From Ligustrum vulgare (taxonomy: Eukaryota > Streptophyta > Magnoliopsida > Lamiales > Oleaceae): DNA of 64,000 nt. Below are positions 25,189 through 36,000 of the stretch, in pieces; the first letter of the stretch is position 1, and each line of letters opens with the position of its first letter. The notes under the pieces are model-generated. The model did not search any database. It had not been told where the DNA came from and saw only the letters and a program-made list of their open reading frames with translations. Both the position numbers and the translations under genes were made by a program. The DNA is taken from contig OY743180.1 of the NCBI GenBank assembly GCA_963555705.1, positions 36,612,129 through 36,676,128 on the forward strand, read 5' to 3'.

Positions 25189-25695
25189 TAGTAATTCAAG
25201 TTATATTTCGATTATATATATTGGATTTTTGATGTATTATTATTTATGATTTTCCTTATATTATATTTGGTACTCAATATTGTTGATTTCAATCCTCTTA
25301 GGCAAAAAAAATAAAAATCTCCCCCCTCCACCCCCCACCCCTCTAATTTTTTGCCCCAGCATTTTTTGCTCCGTCACTGTTTGTTAGTATATGTTGTTTG
25401 TGGGAGTTGTTAGTACTAGTACTAATAACATTAACATGTAGTATTTTTGTAATAGGACACGTGTCTATTCGTTTCCTCCTTCCTTGTTGTTTTGGTAGTC
25501 TATTAAAAGAAGAATTCTATTTATCATAACAGTTTTCCTGAAATCTCTCCTAGTAAAAGCACATTCTCTATTTAATTCGTAGAGGATAGGATAGGAAAGG
25601 AAACCAAGCTAGTAATAATAATAATTCCATATAAAATTGACTTTGATATATTCATTGCAAAACCCATCCATTGATTGATTGATTGCCAAATTGCC

Positions 25696-28649
25696 ATGGC
25701 GGCTTCTTTAGAAATAGTAGGTAATATTGATAAAGAAGAGAAGGATGATGAAGGAGTAATTATTTCCCCCATAGAGGAAGTTCGAATGACGGTACCGAAC
25801 GACGATGATCCGTCCCTTCCAGTATGGACGTTTCGAATGTGGTTTCTAGGAGTAATCTCTTGTATTGTTTTATCGTTTGTGAATACGTTTTTCAGTTACC
25901 GGACTGAACCCCTTATCATAACCATGATATCCGTGCAAGTGGCTACTTTGCCATTAGGACGGTTCATGGCCAATGTGCTTCCTACGCGCAAGTTCCGTTT
26001 GGGATCAACAACAATGGAGTTTTCGCTGAATCCTGGACCTTTTAACATGAAGGAGCACGTCCTCATTTCGATATTTGCTAATGCTGGTTCCGCCTTTGGG
26101 AGTGGATCGGCCTATGCCGTCGGGATTGTGGATATTATTAAGGCTTTCTATCATAGACAAATCTCTTTCTTGGCTAGCTGGATTCTTGTTATCACTACTC
26201 AGGTACGTAATTTTCAATTTTCTTTACCCACTCACCCACTCACCCTCTCTCGTATATATATATGTTTTAATTTATTGTAATGTTAATACATACATACATA
26301 CATGTACATGCAGGTATTGGGATATGGGTGGGCTGGGATTTTGAAGAAATATGTGATAGAGCCTGCAGAAATGTGGTGGCCAAGCAGTTTGGTTCAGGTC
26401 TCTCTCTTCAGGTATATATACACACTTTTTCAATTATTGGGATTAAAAAAAATCAATATTTTTATTACATATGAATTTAATTTGTATGAATTAGTACTTT
26501 CTTCGATTTGATTGTAATGCTGTGTATATATCTTTCTTTCTTCAACTCCAATCAATCACCTCCACAAATACACAATCGTTGCAACATTTTTTGTCCCCAA
26601 AAAAAAAAAAAAAATCAGGAAGAAATCCCTCTATGTAACGTAGAAAGAATTAAACTACAACTTGTACTAATAAATTTGTACAAATTGTTATAATAGCCTT
26701 CACATGGACATTTTTTATTGTGCGGGACGGCACACACCCTCCCTCCACATGGGGGTATGTGTACAAATTTGTTAGTACAATATAGAATTTTTCGAAAAAA
26801 TATATAATAATTAATTAATGACATATTTGCAGGGCCCTTCATGAAAAAGAAAGCAGTAGAAACTCTAGAGGGAAGTTCTTTTTGATTGCACTTGTATGCA
26901 GCTTCTCTTGGTACATTTTCCCCGGCTATCTGTTCCCAACCTTGTCAAACATATCGCTGCTTTGCTATGCATTTCCCAAGTCAGTGACAGCCCAACAAAT
27001 TGGTTCGGGCATGAAAGGCCTCGGAATTGCTTCCTTCACCACTGATTGGTCTGTGGTCGCATCTTTTCTTGGAAGTCCTCTCGTCACTCCATTCTTCGCC
27101 ATCTTAAATGTGTTTGCAGGCTATTTCGCAGTTGTGTATCTACTTATTCCGGCAACCTATTGGGGATTCAACCTTTACGGCGCGAAAACATATCCTCTCT
27201 TCTCCTCGCATTTATTTGATCGTGGGGGCCACAACTATAATGTATCAGCTATCGTTAATGACAAGTTTGAGATTGACTTGCCTGCGTACGAGAAGCAAGG
27301 ACATATATACCTCAGTATCTTTTTCGTTCTCTCATATGGCCTTAATTTTGCGGCCGTCGTGGCCACTCTCACTCATGTTGCCATGTTTAACGGAAAGTAA
27401 GTCTAAGTCTTCTTCTTCTTTCAGCAGTATAATTCAAATAGAGAAAAGCGACTGTATGTATGTATGTATGTATGTCTCACTAGCTGAAACATACATAGAC
27501 AGAGACAGTGAGACATACAGCAGCTATCTATCTATCTATCTATCTATCTGTACTTGTAATGTATCACACACTAACTAACCGTCTAATAAAACAAACAGGG
27601 AAATTTATGAGCGATTTCGAGCCTCGTACAAAGGAAAGCCAGATATTCACACAAGACTTATGAAAAAGTACAAAGAGATTCCCAACTGGTGGTTTCATGT
27701 GATGCTTGTGCTGTCATTGGCTCTCTCTCTTGTGCTCTGCATATTCATGAAAGATCAAGTTCAACTGCCATGGTGGGGGCTCCTCTTCTCAGCCGCGCTT
27801 GCTTTGATCTTTACGCTCCCAATAAGCATAATAACAGCCACGACAAATCAGACGCCAGGACTAAATGTGATTACGGAATACATAATGGGAATCATATATC
27901 CCGGGAGACCAATAGCCAACGTGTGCTTCAAAACTTATGGATATATGAGCATGAGCCAGGCAGTTTCGTTTCTGAATGATTTTAAGCTAGGCCATTACAT
28001 GAAGGTTCCACCGAGATCAATGTTCATAGTTCAGTTAGTTGGGACGATAATTGCTGGAACCATCAACACTGGGGTGGCTTGGTGGCTGCTGACCAGCATC
28101 AACAACATATGCGATGATCAGTTACTTCCCGTGAATAGTCCCTGGACGTGTCCTGGTGACCGTGTATTCTACGATGCATCTGTCATTTGGGGTTTGGTAG
28201 GACCAAAGCGTATATTTGGATCTCTCGGAAATTACAGTGCCCTTAACTGGTGCTTTCTCGGGGGTGCTTTAGCCCCTATCGTCGTGTGGCTACTGCACAG
28301 AGCATTTCCTAGCAAGCAATGGATAAAGCTGATTAATATACCAGTACTTCTTGGGGCAACGGCTGCAATGCCACCTGCTTCAACTTTGAACTTCAATAGC
28401 TGGATTCTTATTGGGACAATGTTCAACTTCTTTGTATTTCGATACAGGAAAACATGGTGGCAGAGGTATAATTACATTTTGTCAGCAGCGTTGGATGCTG
28501 GATTGGCATTCATGGGAGTCGTCTTGTACTTCAGTCTTGGAATAGAGAACGTAAGCATTTCGTGGTGGGGTGCAGACGGAGAGCATTGTGGTTTGGCTAC
28601 GTGCCCCACTTCCAAAGGAGTAGCGGTCGATGGTTGCCCATTGCACTGA
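25696..28649 (+). CDS. Oligopeptide transporter, OPT family (4 exons, 739 aa)
   Basis: Exons 25696-26202, 26314-26411, 26833-27396 and 27599-28649 join in phase with GT-AG introns to give 739 residues, typical of plant OPT proteins, which move small peptides, glutathione or metal chelates into the cytosol with protons. The start ATG lies in the good context gccATGGcg. Family landmarks are an acidic N-terminus before the first membrane span, [15 protein letters not shown] (residues ~112-126), several hydrophobic spans, [37 protein letters not shown] and a C-terminal ISWWG..GEHC.LA.CPT segment. Intron 3 carries tgta and ctat microsatellites. The frame has no breaks, so the gene looks functional. 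Which OPT paralogue it is, and its substrate, cannot be told from sequence alone. Confidence 0.93.
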
Positions 28650-28872
28650 CCACACCACACCCCACCCCACCCCACCACCCTTTTATTCTTCCATCTATCT
28701 ACCTACTACTATTGTCTTTTTCGTTTTATATATTTTGTTAAGTTATACCATGAATGAATTGTCGTTTTCATTTTTCTTGTTAATTTAATGTGTATATATA
28801 GTTTTCATCTCTTACCAGTATGGATATTTTCTTCTTCATATCATGTTGGAATTCTTTAACGCAATTATTATT
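28650..28872. other. 3' flank of the OPT gene
   Basis: It begins with a short run of CCACACC/CCACCCC repeats just after the stop (28650-28678), then becomes AT-rich, as expected of a plant 3' UTR. I could not pick a definite poly(A) signal. No other gene is visible. Confidence 0.5.
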
Positions 28873-29249
28873 ACAATTTATAAATCAATTTAATTTATGA
28901 ACAACACTTTCCAAATCACTTTTTACATTTTCTCTCTCCACTTTTAGCTACCTTTTTTACTAAGAAAACATAAATAAATCAATTTATTACTACTGCCTTA
29001 TTACCCAATATATATATAGCAAACTCTTTCTACATCTACATTTAACACTATCGTTTTACAATTTATAAATCAATTTAATTTATGAACAATACTTTTCAAA
29101 TCACTTTTTAATCATGCATATTTTCTCTCTCCACTTTCTGCTACACTTTTTACTAAGAAAATATAAATAAATCAATTTATTATTACTACTTTATTACCCA
29201 ATATATATATAGCAAACTCTTTCTACATCTACGTTTAACACTATCTTTA
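28873..29249. repeat. Direct tandem duplication, unit about 185 bp
   Basis: The phrase acaatttataaatcaattta starts at 28873 and again at 29058. The following text (atcactttttac/aatc, tctctctccact, ctaagaaaa, acccaatatatatatagc, tttaacactatc) is repeated with few changes. It is a two-copy tandem duplication in the OPT downstream region with no coding potential. Confidence 0.8.
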
Positions 29250-29953
29250 TGATCTAACCAATTACGTGGCATGGACAAGAAAGAAACACAGTAAACGATG
29301 CTATAAAAAATAAAAGGTCGTCGTCTTGTACTTCAGCTTCAGAGTATCCGCGTTAGAAGTATTAAATTTAGCTAGCCACATAAATAAATAAAAAATTAAA
29401 TGTTATATGACGAGTATACATATTAAAATTAACTACTTATTATCACAATGAATATATTAATTTCTAGTTAAGTCCAAGAATAAAATAAATATTTATTTTT
29501 ATAAAGTAGGAAAATCTACATATTAATATAATATTCATTTTGAATATCACATTAAATCATATAAATATAAATCAAAAAGAAAATTATTTTTTCATCGATG
29601 TTAAAAAATTTTAGAAGGAAAAAGTGAATAAATAAGGTATTGAGTGGTTGAGTGAGTAGGTTTTAGGGGTGGGATGAGATATATTTACGTTACAGGAGAA
29701 CTTTTAACACAAATGCGACATGTTAATGTTAAAATGTAAGCTAAATTTAATGAGAAAGTAAATTTGTGGCTAAAAAACTCATTTAGCAAATAAGTTAACA
29801 TATCGGCATAAAATTTACTATTAATTAAGATCTCTCACTGACAAAATTTTATCAACTTTGCTGATTTTTTTCTCAAAAAATGCATTCCAAAATTAACGTC
29901 TACCATATTTGTCCAAGTCTATATGGTCAAAATGTCGATATCTTCCATTATTA
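29250..29953. other. AT-rich intergenic sequence
   Basis: No ORF, RNA gene or clear element was seen. It is mostly A/T runs. Confidence 0.5.
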
Positions 29954-30166
29954 ATCCTTTGTTTGGTAAACCATTTATAAAGGTTGTTTATAAATATTGT
30001 TTATAAATGATGATGTGTCAATATTTCGTTGGTCCTTTTTTGAAATGTCAAAAAATGTGTGCGTCTTTGATTAGTCGAAATTGTTAATTTTTCAAAAAAA
30101 AAAAAGAAAAATCTAATAAAATATTATCACGTGGCTTTTCATTAATAACTTTTACCAAATAGAGGC
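29954..30166. mobile_element. Tourist-like MITE (PIF/Harbinger type)
   Basis: The left end is (A)TCCTTTGTTTGGTAAA and the right end, inverted, is GCCTCTATTTGGTAAA. TTA flanks both sides (29951-29953 and 30167-30169), the 3-bp target expected for PIF/Harbinger. It is 213 bp with no ORF. Part of the interior (gcgtctttgattagtcga) is found again in inverted orientation near 58130-58175. Confidence 0.6.
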
Positions 30167-30256
30167 TTATTTAATATATAAAACTCTAAAAAATTGTTAT
30201 TTACCTTTTTTTTGTTTTTTTGGTTAACATCAAAACTCGTGAGTTACAAAAATTAA

Positions 30257-30751
30257 AGTCTGTTTGATTGACATTGATTTGCCATGGAAAAGGGTAAAAA
30301 AAAATTCACCTTCCCTCCCTTGACTGACATTGATTTGCCAAAGAAAAGGGAAAAAAAAATTCACCTTCCCTTAAATAATGCTGTTTGATTGTAAAATTTG
30401 GCAAGGAAAATCTTTTCACTTTAGAAAATCTTGGTTAATTGGAAAATAATTTTGTACACATTTGATCAATTTTGTTGTCGTTAATCAACTTATTTTTTTT
30501 ATAAAAAATTATTATTATTATTATCAAATACAAATGGATAAAAAAAAAAAAACTGAATAATATAACAAAAATTTTACATTATTTACCATGAAAAATATTC
30601 TCAATCAAACAAAATACTTGGAAAATTTTCCATTTTTTCCACTCAAAAAATTAAACCAATCAAACACATTAAATTTTCAATTCTCAAAAATTCAATTTCC
30701 TAAAATTCATTTTTTTCCATCCAAATTTCACCCTCACTATCAAACAAACTC
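30257..30751. mobile_element. PIF-like non-autonomous element (~495 bp)
   Basis: The left end AAGTCTGTTTGAT and the inverted right end GAGTTTGTTTGATAG are similar, and TAA flanks both (30254-30256 and 30752-30754). The interior repeats 'tgacattgatttgcca' and a 'tcaccttccc' phrase. There is no meaningful ORF; the 85-residue frame starting at 30588 runs through the right end. Confidence 0.5.
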
Positions 30752-30800
30752 TAAGAGCCTTACAAAAATGAGTTCATTACTCAAAAAGAGTTTCGTCGAT

Positions 30801-32648
30801 TGTGACGACCCGAATTCTCGACCATTCGAGTGCCACTTAAAGTGACTCATATCATATTATCGAGACTTAAATAGTAATGTAAAATTATTCAAAAGAATAA
30901 TTAGAATCCCATAATTTAATTTGTGAATAAAAATAGAACATAATTTTCTTACATAAAGTTCAACATAATTATCTCATCAATCTTAACCACTTTTGCCACT
31001 TCCATGTTGACCGCCTCGAACCTTCAATTATCTGAAAATGGTAAATATCGTGGAGTGAGATTTATAAAATCCCAGTAAGTATACCAAGCATAATTTTCTT
31101 TTGAAAGCATATGGTCATTTTCATCATAACATAGGATAGGATCGAAATCCTCATAAACATAGAGAGACACAAGAATTTTACCGAACTTAGATGACAAGAA
31201 TTCTTATGTGTAGCGCTACTAAACTCCGGTCCCCTTAGCATAATCATAAACATATCATATGGGACCCATAGCAATCTTGTGAGATTGATTTCATAGCAAT
31301 GATCCAAACATTTTCGTAAAAACATAAGGTATATTTACTTTTCATAAAAACATACTTACTTTTCTTAAAAACATAATGTATTTTACTTTTCATAAAAACA
31401 TACTTACTTTTCTTAAAAACATAAGGTGTATTTACCTTTCATAAAAACATACTTACTTTTCATAAAAACATAAAGTAATACCTTTCATAAAAACATACTT
31501 ACTTTTCATAAAAACATAAGGTATATTTACCTTTCATAAAAACATACTTACTTTTCATAAAAACATAAGATATACTTACCTTTTAAAAGATTAAAATGAA
31601 GTGTAGTAGTAAATGGACCAAAACTTTCTTGACCACCTTGAATTTCTCTTACTTGTGGATTTTGTCAAGAGATTGGAAATAAGTGTATATGTGTAGAGTT
31701 GTGTGTAAAAGAGATGGATTTATATAGATGTGTAAAGTTGGCATAATGTAAACATCATCATTCAATTCTATTAATTTTAACACATCCTTTTCTTAAAGTA
31801 AAGCACCATTCATATACTTTTCCATATTTATACAAATATTATGCTCTTCATGATTACATATAATGGAGTCTTATCAACCATTCATATACTTTTCCATATT
31901 TATACAAATATTATGCTCTTCATGATTACATATAATGGAGTCTTATCAACCATTCATATACTTTTCCATATTTATTCAAATATTATGCTCTTCATGATTA
32001 CATATAATGGAATCTTATCAACCATTCATATACTTTTCCATATTTATACAAATATTATGCTCTTCATGATTACATATAATGGAGTCTTATCAACCATTCA
32101 TATACTTTTCCATATTTATACAAATATTATGCTCTTCATGATTATATATAATGGAGTATATAAATCATTCATATACTTTTCCATTTTTTATACAAATATT
32201 ATGCTCTTCATGATTACATATAATGGAGTCTTATCAATCATTCATATACTTTTCCATATTTATACAAATATTATGCTCTTCATGATTATATATAATGGAG
32301 TATATAATTCATTCATATACTTTTCCATATTATTAAATTAAGATTCTCATAATTATTATATATAATGGAACCTCTCATGCTTGCATATATTTTCTTAATA
32401 AAAATAATTTTTGTATAAATAAATATTGGGATAACATTGAATTAAGTACTTGGACTTAATATACTTTAAATCAAGAGAATGGAGATATTTTTAGAAATTC
32501 GGAATTTAATTTAAAATCGAACGATCTCGATTATTTCTTGACTTGGCTATACGAATACGTCACGACGTTACTTAATAAAAATGGGTGAAATAGTAGCGAC
32601 ACGATTTTAAAATAATTATTAATCGCGTAAAAATTCTTGGTCGCTACA
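30801..32648. mobile_element. Long solo LTR 3 (1848 bp)
   Basis: It starts TGTGACGACCCGAATTC and ends TTGGTCGCTACA, with a perfect 5-bp duplication TCGAT (30796-30800 and 32649-32653). Its end matches solo LTR 2 (ATTCT.GGTCGCTACA), and it has the same GTGAG...CAGTAAG module near 31055-31081. It contains ~50-60 bp repeats of 'cataaaaacatacttactttt' type text (31335-31575) and a 72-bp tandem repeat. There is no internal retrotransposon sequence, so it is a solo LTR of a long-LTR family, probably Ty3/gypsy. Confidence 0.82.
31808..32335. repeat. 72-bp tandem repeat, about seven copies
   Basis: The phrase atgctcttcatgatta recurs about every 70-74 bases from 31840 to 32270. Because the unit is a multiple of three, one frame stays open for 166 codons and gives a 24-residue repeated peptide, but this is a by-product of the repeat inside a solo LTR, not a gene. 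Confidence 0.85.
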
Positions 32649-33027
32649 TCGATAATTGAATTGAGATCAAAAAATGTATATAGTTAAAAATTATTTTGAA
32701 AAATTATGTTATTTATAAATTATAATAATTGTGTTAAATGAAAGAGGTTTAGTGACCAAACTTTTAAAAGTAAGACAAAATAAGTAGGCCTTTTTCACCA
32801 GGAATAACAAATAAATTTCACGAACAATATGGTCAATGAAAATTCATACACACTTTTAACAACGCCAAAAAATCAATTTCATTCTTACTGATGAAACAAA
32901 CCTATCAGTGCCCCAGAGAAATTCTCTCTATTTAAACTTGATAGATTGAGCAATTACCTTACACTACAAGATCAGAAAAACTGATCCTCGTTTTCAGTTC
33001 AATGTTAAGTGAGGAGCAATGAATAAT

Positions 33028-36000
33028 TTACTCTCCCTGGTTTTCTTTACCATCTGTTGCTCTTGCTTGTTGACGAGGATTTACTGGTGGTGCTGTTGAA
33101 GTGCTTGTTGTGTCCTTATCAACAACAGTCTCATTCGGCTGATCCAAATTCCTTTCTTTCAAAGGATTGTTATTTGGCGAAGCAAAGCGCATTGCTCTTG
33201 GTAACTTCAAAGGAATATCAGCCTCAACATTGCTGCTTTCCAATTTTAGGTGGCCTTGGGCTTCTGATGCAGGTGGTGGGACAGCAGGGACAAGTTGAAT
33301 GACGGACTTGCGCCAATTTTTTCTCTTTTTGGGTTTTGGTGCGTTTGATTTTGTCTGCATTTTAACACGTTGATTTAAGATGGTTAATTCTGGGGAAAAA
33401 AGAAACTTCATAAATTGCAATGCAGGTTCAGAAAGCTACTAATATCTCGTTCCAACTGCAGCATTGAATTTAAACTTGGACGTCAAATTTCAAAACTGGT
33501 CTATGGACTGGAGATAGCTGATAGCATCAACAGGTCAATCTGTTATTTAATTGAACGAACAAATCCATAAAGATTTTGTAAAAGGGTAGAGAAATAGTGA
33601 ACTGGACTAACCAGGTTATTCCCAATGTCTGATAAAGGCTTCCTTATGGCTCCTCCATCATTTGTGATGACAGGCTTCTCAGACAGAGCACTCTGAAGTA
33701 ACTTTGCTCCTTCAGTAGCAAGAACATGGCTTTTCTCAGTTTCAGTTGTCACTGATAAATTTCCAAAAGCTTCAACAAATTCTGGTTGTACCAAGTCTTT
33801 CCTAGAAGCTTCCCCTGTATTGCTGCATTTTGTGGGTTCACAGCTACAAGACGATCCACAACCACCCTCTGCAGCTCGGCATTCACATCTCATTGTCTTG
33901 CATGAAGAATATTTACTGCATGAGCAGCAGACTCCATCGTTTGAAGTCACTAAATCTCCTCCTTTTACATTCGATTCTCGTTCAAGACGATTACCAATTT
34001 TAAACTGTTTTTTCCTATCTTGGCGCATTTTTCTTTCTTTAGTACGTACCCACTCAGCTTCATCATCGCTACAGATAACAGAATCTTCTGGCTGAAAATC
34101 ATCATCAGATGTGTCCATATCTTCTAATAACTCGTGATTATACCTTCCACCATTGAAAACAATGGAGTTCCGAGATCCCTGGATTAAAAATAAATAAAAA
34201 TAAGAGCATGTTTGTTTCTGATTAAAAATCAGATTTTTATCGAAGTCAAAGAGAACAATTAATCACAACCTCATATTTTATGGGTCCCACAACTTTTTTA
34301 CCACACATTTCATCGACTTCTATCAAAATTGGCAAAAAACTCTTATTTTAATCTCTATCAAACAAGGGCTAAATAAATAAAAACATCAGTTATGGAGTAA
34401 TTGGTCATATCTAAAATGAGCATGCAAAAATATGCACAAAGGAGCCACATGAATGATGTTTTAAGGGCAATACCTTTGGCCGCAAGTCATAAGCATGACC
34501 GTCGCTGTTGTTGAGCATGTTAGTTTCAAAGCTTTGAGTCATTTCCCTCGATTCTCTCTTTGAAGCCAGCTTCTAACAGAGTGTTCAAAGAAAGAGTGAA
34601 GAAAAAAAATCAATATATTTTAATATTGGAGAATAGGGGATCATGAGAGAAACGAAATAAGTTAACAAGCATGAGATAGAAAAAATTTAATTGTTACACA
34701 GACCAATCAAATATATTATATTAGTTCATTTTCCTGGCAAAGTCATATCTTCTTCATACGTATTAACAGGCTCTCTTGTGGATGAAAATGCACTAACCAT
34801 TAACTTCTCTTGACGACTGAGTTCAACCTTTTGCATTTCCAGCTGTCTAACCAAATTGAAAATTTTTTCTTTCAAATCTCTGATTTCACAATCCTTCTCT
34901 CTGTATTTGACTTCTCTATCCCTTAGCTGGCATCTTTTAGAAATTAAAGGAGGTGGTGTTATCAGTTCAAAAAAAAAAAAACTTGAAGAGTGCAAGTGCA
35001 ATTGTGGAAAGCTTTCAATCCTGAAGAAACGGCTACCTGGAGGAGGATGTCAAATTGAAAAGGAAGTTCAAAATATTTTTTGCTTCAGCAAGGGAACGAA
35101 CATGGTTCCACCTTCCTCTGCCATTAAATGCCCGTTCCCGCTCTTCTGCTTCTGATAATTGGGATGACATAGAAATAAGGGTACTTGATGCAGTGGCTAC
35201 CATGTTTTCAAGAGCAATAATTCTTGAATTTCTAGCACAAGGAGACATTGTCTGTGAGCCTTCACTGCAATTGATATCATAAGATAAGTGTTTTAGACAA
35301 CTGATGCCATACAATCAGTACGACAGGACATTAAGCAAAGAAGAACCTCAATGAAATATTTCAACAATATAATTTCTGACCTCAAGTACTTCTGCTTTTG
35401 AAGTTGTGCTTCATCCTTCAGTTCTGCAAGCTCTTTAGCCATTTTAGTTCTCCTATAGTTACAAAGTCATTCTCATCAAATTGAAACGTAAGTAATTCTT
35501 GCTACAGATCAAACAATTACTACACCTTTTAAGAAAGAAAATGAGATCAACAACAAAAATTAAACAAATTGTTGTAATGCAGCACTAGTTTGATAGAACC
35601 TTGATACCCTATGTCATCACTTGTTACCTATCTAATGATGTATTTCCTAGTAAGTGAAACGATGAACAAATGTCAGTTTTTAAGAATGAGAATAGAAAGT
35701 TAAATAGGAGACAGCTTCCAAAAGCATCACTATCATTTAGCATTCAACATGCCATATGGGAAAGGAATGAATGTCATAACAGCAGATCCACTGAGAATAA
35801 TGACACAGCAGAGTTAGAAATTTGATTTGTATCTTACATCATTATTAGTGAGAGTATATATAACTGAAGGGGAGAAAGGAGCTGAAATGTCATGCATAAC
35901 TATCAATAATTTAGCCTCTGTTTGGTAAAAAAAAAATTGTTTATAAACAAAAAATATGATGTTTTCGAAGTAAAATATGTAGTTGAAAAGTGATTTGAAA

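Larger units (their letters stand above)
22119..25379 (+). mobile_element. hAT-family DNA transposon (candidate limits)
   Basis: The proposed left end is CAGGGACGAAAAAAAA at 22119. The proposed right end, read inward on the minus strand from 25379, is CAGTGACGGAGCAAAAAA. They agree at about 14 of 18 positions, as imperfect hAT terminal repeats can. The flanking 8-mers (ttattgaa and tttgttag) do not match, so the ends need confirmation. The span of 3.26 kb encloses the transposase pseudogene and a myosin-like exon. Confidence 0.5.

Noticed and set aside
27108..27578. 156-codon ORF in another frame of the OPT gene
   Set aside because: It overlaps OPT exon 3 and runs through intron 3 microsatellites; the OPT frame carries the conserved motifs.
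31841..32341. 166-codon ORF with a 24-residue repeated peptide
   Set aside because: The unit is a 72-bp tandem repeat inside solo LTR 3. The frame is open only because 72 is divisible by three, and the sequence is A/T-driven with no domain.
33820..34095. Plus-strand ORF of 91 codons
   Set aside because: It is antisense to the KIN-4C exon that encodes the Cys-rich domain, which has strong family evidence.
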